A stretch of 64,000 bases of DNA from Fomitopsis serialis. Lineage: Eukaryota; Basidiomycota; Agaricomycetes; Polyporales; Fomitopsidaceae. Below are positions 33,844-45,156 of the stretch, piece after piece. Under the pieces are notes generated by a model that saw nothing but the letters and a program-made list of their open reading frames with translations, made no database searches and was not told where the DNA came from. The stretch lies in contig NW_025955096.1 in NCBI RefSeq assembly GCF_022376445.1, forward strand, positions 50,270 through 114,269, in the 5' to 3' direction. The position numbers were made by a program, and so were the translations under genes. How positions within the stretch are numbered: the stretch's first letter is position 1; each line of letters begins with the position of its first letter.

Positions 33844-34460
33844 TCAGGACGATAGCTGAGTACTCAAGATAGCCTGCTGGCCCGTCAATGTCCATATTGT
33901 CTCATCCGCGCTCAATTCCCATGACAGCTCGTATCGCCAGATAGCTACTGGTGAGCTCGAAACTCGAAGTTCTAGGCCATACAGCATGATGCAAGGAGCA
34001 ACATACCATACCACGCATCTAACCTCGAGAAGTATCCCCGGTGCGTGACTTTCATTCGCCATTCGACTCCCGAGCTATGATCAGTGCTCGCTCATAGCAT
34101 CGCCTGACTACGCGTTGACCTCGCCCGCACGGTCGTCAATACCATACGAAACTATCTCGTCGACGGCTGGCAGCCCACCCCGGGACTCTGCTGCTCCGTC
34201 AGATTGATCGCGACGCGCAGACACCCCCGGCCAACGGTATCTAGCGACATCGCGTCGAGCATAGCGGACAGCTATGAAGTTCTGGGTATCACAGCCGAGT
34301 CCGGTAGACCTCGACGCCTACCGCAGGACGTGGCACTTGCCTAAGCACGTCTGCGCATCGACTTCGTGTTGCGGATGTCGTGTTCCGGATCCGCGCGGAT
34401 GATGTTGTACCAGCCACGAGCCAGGTTCGTCCCGAAGAAGGGAATGGACGAGCCACGCAT
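33844..34460 (-). other. Possible small gene or gene remnant (minus strand)
   Basis: Three minus-strand stretches look more protein-like than the surroundings: one from an ATG near 34456 (SSIPFFGTNLARGWYN), one near 34290-34125 ending DEIVSYGIDDRAGEV, and a final one ending at TGA 33844 (PVAIWRYELSWELSADE). I could not join them with good splice sites and do not recognise a family. It may be a real gene disturbed by indels, or a relic. Confidence 0.25.
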
Positions 34461-36797
34461 GCGACGGTGTGGATCGAAAGAAGACGTGTGTACGCCCAAT
34501 CTCGCTCCGGCCGAGTTCCTCTGATCCGTCTCACTCTCTAGCAGTGCGCACGGAAAGCACTCGACTGTATACGCGCCGCGTCAGGCGAGATCGGCCATGG
34601 ACATACTCTTCACGGTGCAGTTGGCATGCAGCGCCGAGTCACGGTGGGTGTACTAGAAGTAACACGCAAATGTCCCTTCGCATCGTCGGAGCCTTCCTCA
34701 CGCTGCACAGATGCCCGCACCGGAAACGCTGCGCTGCACACGAGCCCACATGCGTTCTCTGACCCTCCGAGACAGGCGCACAGTCTAAAGGGACCACGAA
34801 ACGCGCAAAATAAATGGGACTTCCACAAGTGCCTACGCGACAACCGGTATCCAGCAGGACGCGGGGTCCACGGTGCCTCCCCGTACCACGACCGCCGTTG
34901 CCCTCCACGCGACGGCGTGCCATATGCGCTGCAGCCGATGCCCGACGCCGAGCTCGACAGCAAGCCTCCACCCCGGCACACTCTGTCCATCTCGTCCCCG
35001 TCCCCGTCCCCGTACCCAACTGATGCGCAGGGATCCAGCACCGCCGCGACAGCGGCCGGTCGACGTCCCTGTTCCACCGACCCCACACGGCGCCCGAGCA
35101 CCCCAAATGCCACTGCAGCGTACAGGACGCGCGGGACACGCACGCACGAGCGGAGGCGCGTCCCCCCGCGACCGTCTGACACAGGGCACACGCTGCGTGG
35201 CGGCCTGTCTTCCGCGGCCTCCCTCGGGATTGCTGTGTTGGTTTGGCCCGGCGCAGGGCCGGCAGTACGGACCCGGGTCGCGGGTTCTCGCTGGGTCGGG
35301 GTGGCTGCACGCGCCGGCGGACTCTGAGGCCGGAGGAGCGGGGCCCATCGCTGCCTGTGGGACGACGGTGCCAGCGAGACGTCTCGCGGGGGTCCGTGCG
35401 CATCCAACATCTGGCCTCGACCAAGGAACGAGAAGAAAAGAGCGTGTCCGCGGCGGTGGGTAGCAGTGCTGCGGAGGCCGCGAGAGGGGGGCGGTTCAGA
35501 GCGAGGTGGGTTGCGAGGTCCTGCGTGGGTGGGCTGTCTTTGCGTGGCGATTGCGCTGTGTGAAGACTCTCGTGACGACTCTACGACTGACCGCGGCGAA
35601 CGGGAGGGCGATGGGACGCACGAGACGGGAAGGCGACGTTGTGGGGCAGGCTTGCGTGGCCGTGGGCCGCGGACCGCGATGTGACTGTATATCCCAAGTT
35701 CAAGGGTGTCGCAGGTGCGTCTTGATGTAGGTGGCATTCGTACCTCCACGAACGAGGACACGTACAGGCTCTGACGCGGACGTGTCGAGGCAGCGGTACA
35801 ACCTCGACGCCCGGTGTCAGAGCAGCCTGCTCATGTCGGGATCTGTCAAGCGCTGGGTGGTATGCGGCGAACCCTCGTACGTTCGCCGTACGAGACGTCC
35901 CTCGAGCTCAAGCTGCATCACGCACGATCGCGCCGTCTCCGTAAAGCCCGTTCCATTCAAGTACTGACGATTGAAGAGTGCCTGTTCCAAGGACTCCGAG
36001 CTGCACGGGCGCGCTCGCCGGCCACCTAGCACTGCTTCCCGGTGAGATCTCCCTGCCAGTGGCCATCCCTTCTTCCACTTCCAAGTTCACCGGCACCCTC
36101 GCCGTGCCGGTCTCCCGCAACGGCATCCCAGTGCGCACGCCGACGGGGGCTGCTGACTGCCAGGCTACATCCCGCAGCTGGACGACATCGCGGCATCGCA
36201 GCAGCGGTACATATCGGGGGCGCAGCAGCCTGAGTGCGAGCAATGAGACCATATCCGGCGTAATTGCTCGTTCTGCGGGGGCGTGGGCCGTTCCTGTATC
36301 CCCGCGAAACCGTCCCCCGCGCATCCTCATATCCAGCCGCCGTTGCAAATACGCTGCCAGTGCTCCGAGTCTCCCAGCCACGCGCAGAGAGCGGTGGATC
36401 GGGCGGGCGATCGTAGCATCACGTACGCGGGGATCAAAGCGCGCTTTCCCCATCCGCGCGGGCGATGGGATCGATATCTGGCCGGAGGACGCGTCCCGAA
36501 GCGGACGCACGCCCGCGGGCCCAATGCGAGCCAATGCGCGGCCCCGCGCAGGCGCCCGGCCGATCCCACCAGCGTGTCTTCGGGAGGCGCCCGTGTGTCC
36601 CGCGCACGCGTCGCCCATTGGCCTCTGCGCTGCGCACGACGCGTCTACCCCCGTGCTGCCTGCCTGCCTGCCACGGACGCGCTTCGGATGCGTCTTCGCC
36701 GTCACGCTGCGCCCCGCAATGTAGCCGTTTCGAGCGTAGGACCCCCTTCTGTTCGGTACGCTCGCTCCCCTCCGCATCCCTGAGGCCAGTACTTGCG
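34461..36797. other. GC-rich stretch without a supported gene
   Basis: Long overlapping open frames exist on both strands (up to about 380 codons), but they are Arg/Pro/Ala/Gly-rich, mirror one another and show no domain. This is what high GC content produces by chance. A small CCCCGT microsatellite lies at 34993-35013. Confidence 0.4.
34993..35013 (+). repeat. Microsatellite (CCCCGT-type, about 3.5 units)
   Basis: Short tandem CGTCCC/CCCCGT repeats, followed by an imperfect unit. Confidence 0.6.
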
Positions 36798-37007
36798 CTG
36801 CGTCTCAAGGGGTAGCAGGAAGTAAAATTTCGTACACAAGGCCAGATTATTCCGAAATTTCCGAATTCTGGCCCCCCACCTACCCCACCCCCCTGTATAT
36901 TTTTCCGATGTACGGTTCTGTGGCTCGGGGGACCCCCCACCCTCTAAAAATGTGCTGTTATTTGACGGGAAAATGTACTAAATACCACGTGATCTTCGTA
37001 ACTCGTT

Positions 37008-37223
37008 TCACAGATGACAACATGGCTGTCCGGAAGAGCTGGACTGAGTCTGCGAGTAGGACGACGCGACGTAGAGCGCGCTGAGTGTTGCGTACAGCCC
37101 GGGTCCACGAGCTTCGCAGTGGTATTGGTACCACGACAGCTGGTCAAAGTTGCAGAGCTCGACACTGCAGAACTTGAAGGGCTGTACACTGTGTTCGTGG
37201 TGCCAACCGACAGACATGCACAA
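37008..37223 (-). pseudogene. Protein-like fragment inside the hAT-like element (unidentified)
   Basis: A minus-strand stretch reads with natural composition (for example FKFCSVELCNFDQLSWYQYH, then GLYATLSALYVASSYSQ) and lacks a start codon of its own family. I do not recognise it. It may be another captured host exon or the relic of an encoded protein. Confidence 0.3.
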
Positions 37224-37462
37224 CTAAGCCACGACTGACTACTTCCCACAAGTCTCGCTGATCCTCGTCCGACGCGAGTCAACGCCGTGAAGGTCAGCTA
37301 GTTCAGTTCGAGGGACCGTCACGTCACCAACATCGTAGACAACGTGAACCTGCATCGCTAACGAGGGCAGGCATACAGGCCACAGAATGCAGTACGATAA
37401 CACATACTATCGGTCTCAATCATCACGACCTCCTCGTCGTGCACCACACTGTCTTTTTAAGC

Positions 37463-37483
37463 TTTTTTTTTTTTTTTTTTTTT
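37463..37483 (+). repeat. Poly-T run (21 bases)
   Basis: A homopolymer inside the hAT-like element, preceded by two TTTTTAAGC-like words. Its length in this assembly is unlikely to be exact. Confidence 0.7.
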
Positions 37484-37550
37484 ATTCTCCATGTTTACCC
37501 TCCGTACGCTACGTACATGTGGAGCCATATATAGTCTAAGCCATACTTGT

Positions 37551-37790
37551 TCACCCGCCCTGTGGCGACGGAGTGAGGTACAGCGGGTTCCGTCGGGCAT
37601 CGGGTCGGGCGCCAATCGCATTCATGCGATCGCGTGCCACTCGCCGTTCCAACGTATCTTGTGACGCGTCTAACAACTGACTCGCCGAGTCTGCAACTAG
37701 TACAAGCTCGGGGTCTAGCAGCGCGGTCTTTTTAAGCTTGAGGGTGCCCTCCGAGATGGACTCGGCCATCCGGGCGCGCGCGGGGCACCT
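37551..37790 (-). pseudogene. Second protein-like fragment inside the hAT-like element (unidentified)
   Basis: Read on the minus strand the segment gives a helix-forming sequence (KLKKTALLDPELVLVADSAS, then DTLERRVARDRMNAIGARPD) ending at a stop beyond LYLTPSPQGG. It has no frameshift over about 75 codons, more regular than random GC-rich frames. Its orientation is opposite to the KRE33 fragment. The parent gene was not recognised. Confidence 0.35.
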
Positions 37791-37929
37791 TGACCGTCTG
37801 CACTGGCAGGTGACTCCCGGCGGATGTAGTATGAGCACGTTCGACGTGTCGCACAACACTGCGACCTTGGCAACAAGTTTCATCGAGCGTAATTGTGTGC
37901 GTCTTGAGTACGCTGTCGCAACTTTCCTC

Positions 37930-38369
37930 GTCTGCACGCAGGACGTCCATGCCTGGTACCGAATGTCCGTGTATAATACTGTGGTTGTGTGCTTCAATGA
38001 ACACTCCATCCTCTCCCTTGGCTCCTGCGACGACTGTCTCATCTTGAATGACGAGCTGAACGTCCTCCCTATATCCCGTGGCAAGGACATCAAGTCCATC
38101 GAGGAGGAACACGGGAAGGGCAAGGCCACGTCCGAGCTGAAGGCGCTCTAGGATAGTCTTGCAGATACGAAGTCTGTTGGCGAACTGGTCAAGCTCTCTA
38201 AAACTCTCAACCAAGCGCAGGCGATTCTCACGTTCGTTGATGCGATTGCGGAGAAGACACTGACTCGGAGCTCAGCGCTCAACGGTCACCCTCACCGCGG
38301 CCCATGGACAAGGCAAGTCTGCAGCGCTGGGTCTTGCAATTGCCGCGGCGCTCGCGCATGGGTACTCGT
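37930..38369 (+). pseudogene. KRE33: KRE33/NAT10 (RNA cytidine acetyltransferase) fragment captured by the element
   Basis: The plus-strand reading follows the N-terminal third of KRE33/NAT10: DVHAWYR, FNEHSILSLGSCDDCLILND, ELNVLPIS, then DTKSVGELVKLSKTLNQAQA, FVDAIAEKTL, and finally the helicase-module P-loop region LTAAHGQGKSAALGLAIAAA and LAHGYS. The full protein (about 1,000 residues) makes N4-acetylcytidine in 18S rRNA and tRNA in the nucleolus. Here there is no start, no acetyltransferase domain, an in-frame TAG at 38149-38151, and a 13-bp insertion (about 38263-38275) that breaks the frame just before the P-loop. The fragment ends at a GT that may be the original exon end. It lies wholly inside the hAT-like element, so it is a captured, non-functional copy. 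Confidence 0.8.
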
Positions 38370-39952
38370 AACGGGAATAGCCTAGCAATGCCTTACCCAT
38401 ATCACATTTTTGCCTCCCTACATCAATATGTACTCAGTAGAGATTCAAAAACTGTGAAGGTAGGACTCACATGGGCAGCAGACATATGGCAGACCATTGA
38501 ACATTGAAGTTTGAACACTGAATAACGCGACAAGCGCGCATTCACATGCTGCCCAAAGGGGGAGGAGACGGTCTCTACAGTCTCCGTTGGGTCTCCGGTG
38601 GTGTTGGTTGCGCTGCGCGTGAGCACTGTGGGTCCCGGTCAATATCCGCCCCACAGCAAATTTGTTCTACAGAAGTGCGGAAATTTCTTCATCGAGGTCA
38701 GAGTTGGGGAGGGTAACAGGTTTTTTCGGATTATCGGTAGGTAATTTCGAAACCGCCCATCCAGGGGGTCCCCACCCCCCCTCCCCCGGGGGCCTTGTGT
38801 ATGAGATCTTCCGATCTGCTACCCCTTGCTGCGTCTTGATGTTTTCTGCGCGCCACGCCGCCTGACTTCTGCCGCGTCAGTTTGGCAGCCGTGTACTGGC
38901 GTCTGGGGCCACGGGTGGACTGGCGAATGCAGCCTAGTAGAGACGGACGAGTCGCCGCGTCCGAGTCGCAGCTGGGGTGCTCGTGTGCCCGGTGCGCGGG
39001 TGCCACTGGCCACCCATACATCTGCACTTCCGTAATATGCGCGCGCTGATGAGTCTTCGCCTGCCGCTGGCCCACAACCGCACTTCTCGACTGCGCGTCG
39101 TACTTATCGCGATACTACACCCGCCCTTGCCTGCCTGAACGGGCCACAGGACGGTGCGTATGTGGTGCGGAGGCTCCGCCGGGAAGGACGTGCCCGGCAC
39201 GCCTGTGAGTGTGGGGTGCCGTGTTGTATTTCTGGCGCCTCCACTGTTAGTACGCCTCTGGACCTTGTTCTCCGATTGAGATTGTTTTGAATCACGTTCT
39301 GCAAGGTCGCGCTGCCGAGTGATCACATCACGGCAGGACACATTGTTCTCGACGCGCCGCATCTCTCTACTTACATGGCGATCTTACGAACTTACTCCCC
39401 GTTGAATTCCAAGCGATAGGTTGTTGTGTATCGCACTGGGACGGCGCTGGACGAGTTGTTGTGCGACGTCGGGTCAAGACATTGATGCCTCCTTGTTCCG
39501 TCCTGCACTCGAGCCAGTAGTGACTTAGGCTTACCAACGCGACCTCGTGAGACACGAACAGAACCATCACCCACTGACACGACAGACCCACTCCCAGGTA
39601 CGGCGCAAGACGAGTCGGCGGGACAGACGTCCCCCTCGGCGCTGCGCCACATGCATATGCAACACCAGGTCCTTCTGCCAACTCGAACGCACCGTGTCAC
39701 ATCTGCCCAAGTTCCCCTGGCCCTGGGCAGGACGATCGCCCTCCCTCGCCTCAACGCCCTCGACCATCCAGGACCAGCGCATCCACACCCCGCGTCCGCG
39801 TCGGGGCATCCCACCCACATCCACACCCGCCTCGCACTCGACGCCCCGCCCGTCCGCGCGGCCCTGCGTGCACTATCGCCGGCGCGCCTGCGGCTTCGCT
39901 CGGCCACCCTCGCGCTTCTCCTGCTTGTTCGAGCCACTGGCACGGGCAGGCC

Positions 39953-39973
39953 TCTGCTTCTGCTTCTGCTTCT
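39953..39973 (+). repeat. Microsatellite (TCTGCT, about 3.5 units)
   Basis: Perfect TCTGCT hexamer repeat, followed by interrupted units. Confidence 0.6.
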
Positions 39974-42172
39974 ACTGCTGCTTCGTGCGTTCCGGGGGCG
40001 TGCGCGCAATGAAGCCGGATGCGGCGCGCTTCCTGCCCGTTTCGGCCGCGTGCGCTCCAAGTTGAGTTCGTCTCGTCGCAAATCGCCCCCTCGCCCTCGC
40101 CCTCGCCCGCTCCGTGGTGGTGGTCGACGCGTACGCCACTGCTGCTGACGGTCCGAGCCGCACGCTCGCCATCCGCCCTCGATACTAGATACTCGGTTCC
40201 GGCACCCACCCACCCAGCCCACGGCCCTCAGCTGCAGGCCTCTCCCGGGCTGCCGCCTCGGACGGCACGCGTCGCCCAGGCCGCCGGGCCACTGGCAGCC
40301 GAGGGTCGCGCGTACGTCCGGGTCCTTCGAACCTCAGCGCACCCCGTGGCCGTCCCGCTTCTGTGAACTTACGGCGAACGACGCACCAAACGCGGACAGT
40401 ACGCAGGGCGCAGGCCGTACCCGGCGACGCGTACCATTACGAGACTCTTAATGAAGTAGCGTGATCCGCCCGGACTCGGAGGGAAGCCCAGACGATTCAG
40501 AAGCTCGCGCCGTGACGTGCCGCCGGAACCTGAGCCTGAGCCTGCGCCGTTCTCGCTGACGACGCACGAGGCGCACTATCCCTGGGCAGGCCCTGCAGGG
40601 TCGCGCTGATGTTCTGTGCGGCTGCAAGTGCCGGCGGCGGCCCTCACGTTGTTGGGGACCGCGCGCGCGGGGAGGCCGCGGAGGCGCGTGTTGCCCACTC
40701 GAACCCTGCGTCGGTATCTTGCCACAGAGAGGGCCCCGCGCGCGAGCGAGAGGGAGGAAGCGCGGAGAGCCAGCGCGGTGTCCGACTTTGTCCATCTCGA
40801 AGCACGCCGACAAGCTATTCATATCGGGTGCCACCGAGCGGGCGGGCGGGGCGACGAGATGCGAGGGGCGAGATGGGGCTCGCGATGCAGATGGGCCCCC
40901 GAGTGCGAGGCTGCGATGGGGCCGGGATAATGGAAGCGAGATCCCGCTGGGCCCGGCGCACTGGCAGGCGACGGCGTATACGTATACGTGCGCGGTACAG
41001 TGTCCGGGACCGTGCGCGTGGGTACCTGGAGAAGCACGCGGGATCGTGGGCTGCGGCTCCCACGCGCGCTGGGCTGGACGGTGGACGCTAGAAGGTGTGG
41101 GCTGGGCGAGAGGGGATGGGGAGGCCCCGGGGGGATGGATGGGCGCGTGGGACGACGCGCTGGCGGGCGAGTGCGTACTGGGGCCGTGCAGTGTTGCCTG
41201 CTGGGCCGCGAGAGACGGCCGCGTTCGGTGAGTCACGTTGTCGTCGGTGGCCTTTGACGCGGACGCTTGGTTTGGAGCAGTGAGACTCGTGCGTCATCTG
41301 TGTCCAGCGACTTCGGACGTGAGCCAGGTCCGCGACGCGCTCGACGCGCACCGATCCCTGATCACGACCGACGCAGTATCTCAACGGGGTCGAGCTACAA
41401 GTCTGTGCTCCGCGGGGGGACCAGCCACGTCCGTCTCACGGTCATCTACCGCGACGCCATCCACCCTCGCGGCTGCCGGAGCTCCCGTCCCGACCCCTCG
41501 CAGCACGCCGACCGCCCGATCCCCTGTGCCTCCGCGTCCGTGCTCATGCTCATCCCCACGTCCTCCCCGGCGCGAACGCCAACTCTACTCCGTACTCAGC
41601 TTGAAGCGCGAACTGAGATCCATCGACGGGCGACCCGCGATCGGCGTGGGCCTAGGCCCGGACGCACGTCGGGTGTCCTTGTCCTTGTCCGAGTCGGTCA
41701 GCCCCGTCCCAAGCTCAGCCTGCGCTCTATACAACAAACACGACCGACGACTGGATCAAGCATACCGTGTTAGTACCCCCGCCTCGGCGCGAGGTCCGTC
41801 CATGCAGCATACAGCATACAGCGCCCGGCCGCGCGTGCCGGGCATGCCAGCGCGGAGGGCTAGAAGGCCAGCGCACGGGGGCTAGAAGAGCGACGGTGGG
41901 AGAGGTGGGCGGGGCGCGTGTCGGGTGACGTAGAGTAGTAGTACAAGTTGTAAGTTACGCTCGTGGGTCGCGGGCTTGGGAGTGGTACCTACGAGGACAT
42001 CCGCCGAGAACGGGCGTCCGGGCTTGGAGCCGGGTCGCCAGGGACTAATCACTAGCCATGCTCAAGCCATGCTGATAGCGGGATCTCCGCGGCGGACGAT
42101 GCTACGCGGGAGGGAGAACGCTCCTGAGGGTGCAATGTGGTGCGGAGATGAGGGTTTGCCGGGTTGTGCACG

Positions 42173-42204
42173 GGAGATGGAGATGGAGATGGAGACGGAG
42201 ACGG
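42173..42204 (+). repeat. Microsatellite (GGAGAT/GGAGAC)
   Basis: About five hexamer units, the last ones changed from GGAGAT to GGAGAC. Confidence 0.65.
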
Positions 42205-43037
42205 ACTCGTGTGGTGCACAAGATGCAATAACTGTCTGATCCGATTAATCTCGATGTGTCCAGTACGAGTAGTACAAGCGATACGATACGGGATGCGAAG
42301 CGGGCGGGCCTCTGGGATGCTAGCGACAACACCGATGGCAATAACAGGGGCGTCTGGATAATGAAGCCAATAACTTGGATCGAAGGAACGGGCGCCCCGC
42401 TGGCGCGGCGCGGCGGTACAAGGTGGACTACAATGGGATTAAGGAGGGGCAGGACAGTACGGCGGCGGCTAAGCAGAAGAAGGCAGTGCGAGGTATATAC
42501 ACGGGTTGCATGATGCGATGCAAGAGTGTGGTACACGACAGGACGGGCAGCGAGAGAGAGAGGAGGCAACAGACAACAACAGCGATGCAAGGGTGTAGTA
42601 ACGAAGAGAGAGAAGGGACTATGCACACTTTTAAAGATGGAAGATGGGCTTGACAATAGTAACAACACTGCGGTCCGACTCCGGCGGTCTAAGGATAAGC
42701 GAACTGGAACGTCAATGGCGTGTGAGACGGCAGATGGGGCAACAGGGGATGGGCACGGAACACAAATAACGTTGGGCGGGCGTGCGGGCACTGAGGCGGG
42801 GCGCGGAGATTACACGAGTATCCGGTACAGCTTTTGTACAGAGGCGCGGCGGGAGGCAGATGAGCGAGATGCGAGGTTCCATGGTGGCGATTAAGTAGCG
42901 TAGGGTGTTCAAGAGGGCGCCGACGTCGAGGCGCGGGAGGACGAACAGCTGACGAGCGATAATATATAATGGACGTCGGCGATGGCGAGGACGGGCCGTA
43001 CCACGAGTGGCGCTGGCAGCCGACGAGCGCAGGCAGC

Positions 43038-45085
43038 CTAGAGCCCCGCGTAGGTGTTCGATGGGTCAAACGTCTGCAACGGGTCCTCGTCAGCACTCCA
43101 CCGACAACGCGCACAGCTCAGCGACGGCTCACATAAGACATCCCGTCGTACACCGCCGCCTGGCCATAGCCGGCATACCCCGCCCCTCCGCACATCCCGC
43201 CTCCGATCGGCGGGACGGTTTGCAGGGACGCGAGGCTGGGCAGCGTCGTCTGCGCGGCCTGCACACCCGCGGGGAACGTCAGGTCGAGCGGGCTCGGCGG
43301 GAGGCTCGCGTAGCCCTCCTCGTGCCGGTGGATGAGGCCGGGCGTCGCGGGCGAGCCCGTCGGCGCGCGGATCTGCGGGAGCGAGTGGGAGTGGTGGACG
43401 GACATCTGCGGCGGCGAGTGTGCGTGGGGGTGCGCGGGCGAGGGCAGGTGCGGGAGGTTGTGCAGCGGCGGGAGGGAGTGGGTGTGCGTTTGGAGCGGCG
43501 AGGGCGTGTGGGGGTGGTGGTGTGCGGCGTGCGAGTGAGCGTGCGAGTGCGGTTGGGAGGTGTGCGAGGAGGGAGTGTAGAGCATGGGCAGGGAGGGGAG
43601 GAGCTCGCCATAGTCGGAGCCGATTTCGGGCTGTGTGGATCAGGTATATTGAAGTGGTGGACATCGAAGAGGGTGTCGTAGCGATAGGATGGAGAAGGGA
43701 GAAGCAACGGGTGAAGGAGGGCGTAAGACGGCGCGGAAGGACCAGGTAATTCGCATTGAGGAGCATCGAGAAATCAGAGCATGTCAGTCAGCATTGCCTC
43801 CGGAATATATGGAGGTAGCTGACTCACACTAGACTCGTGCGAGTAGCTCAGCGCGTCGACGCTAGACGTCGACGGAGAGAGGGGAGGGGAGGATGCCGAG
43901 TGCATGCTGAAGCGATACACAGTCGACAGGAGGATGTCCTCGGGAGGGGGCGTCCCTGCCTGAGTGGTGGCCGCGGCAGCGTCAGTGCCATTCGGCAGCC
44001 GAACGATATCCTGGTAGATGGCATACTGCGAAGGATCTGAAACAACAGGGGAAGAAAAATCATCAGACGCCAGCGCTCGCACACAAGGCACACCAAACCC
44101 ATCCGGGAAACGACACTCACCACCGCACTCGCATAGATGGCCCCAAAAGCCGGGCACGACCTCCGTGCTGTACAGGAGCGTGCACTCCATCTGGGCGGGG
44201 TACACCGGCGCAGGGACGACGCTCGAGTCGCGGAAGGTGAGCGCGGTCTTCTCGGCCCAGACCGTCCGGCCGTCGCGCACGACGCGCACACTTGCGTACG
44301 CCTGCAGCGCGGTGCGCGAGATGAACGTCACCGTCGGGTCGATGGCGCGCATCGGGCGCGGGGCCTGCGGGCCCGTGGACGGGCCAGCGAGCGGCGACAG
44401 TGCGGGCGAGGGGTAGCCGCTGCCAGGCGTGTCGGGGACGATGTCGATGGTCATGTAGTTGACGGGCGGGCCTGGCGGTGGTGCGACGGCGTCGGAGGCG
44501 GCGGAGATGTCAGGGACGGGTTCTGACTTTGGCTGCATCATTGCGATGTGCCTGCTCGACAGCTGCTGCAGTACTGTGGATCGATGTTCGCGTCAGTGAT
44601 GTCCTTGTCGAACAATGATGAGGGCGGGACGCACTTCGCTTGCCCTCGGCGGTGTCGCGCAGCTGCTGGAGACGACTGCCGACCTGTTTTGGAGTGCGCC
44701 GCTTGCCGGTCTTGTTGAAGATGTAGTCCGAGATGAACTTGTTCCGCATCGGGAAGCGGCCAAACGCGCGTGTTGTCCGGCTCTCGACGGGCTGGTACTT
44801 CTCCAGACCTATGCCAGCAGACCATATGCGGTCAATACCACGCGTATATGCATATACCGGTGGACCGGGGAATAGGCACGCACCTTCGACGAGGGCCAGC
44901 TCGAGAAAGGGCGGCCAGACGACCTCGCCCTTGCCTTTCATGGTCTTCCAGCACTTGCGGCCGGTGACGATGGTGTGGATGGTCTCGTTTATTTCGCCGC
45001 GGGAGGAGGGGTCGTAGGAGAGCTCGTCGGTGGACGAGACGCGGACATGCTGGGCGAAGATGCGGGAGGAGCTCGAGGCGGACAT
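43038..45085 (-). CDS. TEA/ATTS-domain transcription factor (523 residues)
   Basis: Six exons (45085-44884, 44808-44635, 44573-44121, 44036-43828, 43630-43133, 43073-43038) sum to 523 codons plus stop. The TEA DNA-binding domain covers about residues 40-125: GRKCWKTMKGKGEVVWPPFL, ALVEGLEKYQP, FPMRNKFISDYIFNKTGKRR and TPKQVGSRLQQLRDT, the last being the recognition helix. A Pro-rich linker follows, then a beta-rich region (TVTFISRTALQAYASVRVV, AQMECTLLYSTEVVPGFWGH) like the cofactor-binding fold of TEAD/AbaA proteins. The tail is His/Pro/Ser-rich. Relatives include yeast Tec1 and Aspergillus AbaA, which control morphogenesis and conidiation. The ATG at 45085 is chosen because it starts just before the conserved domain and 62 bp after a TATATATA box. 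Confidence 0.92.
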
Positions 45086-45146
45086 GGGGGGCGAGCTCGG
45101 GTGGGGCGGGGGCGGGGAGGGCGAGTGTCTGGGCTGTCGGGCGGGC

Positions 45147-45156
45147 GTATATATAC
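45147..45156 (-). promoter_or_regulatory. TATA box of the TEA factor gene
   Basis: The palindromic GTATATATAC lies 62-71 bp upstream of the chosen ATG in an otherwise GC-rich stretch. Confidence 0.6.

Larger units (their letters stand above)
36798..38836. mobile_element. hAT-like non-autonomous transposon carrying host gene fragments
   Basis: The element spans 36806-38828 (2023 bp). It begins CAAGGGGTAGCAG and ends CTGCTACCCCTTG (13 bp exact), with a second matching block ACACAAGGCC / GGCCTTGTGT about 15 bp further in on each side. The flanks are CTGCGTCT on both sides (36798-36805 and 38829-38836), an exact 8-bp target-site duplication. CA-start termini and an 8-bp duplication are hAT hallmarks. 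No transposase domain is recognisable. Instead the interior has a broken KRE33/NAT10 fragment (plus strand), two other protein-like fragments (minus strand) and a 21-base T run at 37463. This is the architecture of a gene-capturing (Pack-type) element. Confidence 0.85.
38837..43037. other. GC-rich gene-free stretch 3' of the TEA gene
   Basis: About 4.2 kb without a supportable gene. Open frames overlap on both strands and are low in complexity. It holds microsatellites at 39953-39973 and 42173-42204. No transposon ends were found beyond the hAT-like element at its left edge. Confidence 0.4.

Noticed and set aside
34610..36783. Long open frames (up to 383 codons) on both strands
   Set aside because: They overlap each other in several frames, are Arg/Pro/Ala-rich, have no motifs or introns, and occur wherever GC content is very high.
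38640..38790. AT-rich and G/C-run sequence near 38.7 kb as a solo LTR
   Set aside because: It is explained as the right end of the hAT-like element, with matching ends and target duplication.
42102..42791. 229-codon minus-strand frame rich in Leu, Ser and Arg
   Set aside because: It is created largely by the GGAGAT microsatellite and pyrimidine-rich DNA and has no homology that I recognise.
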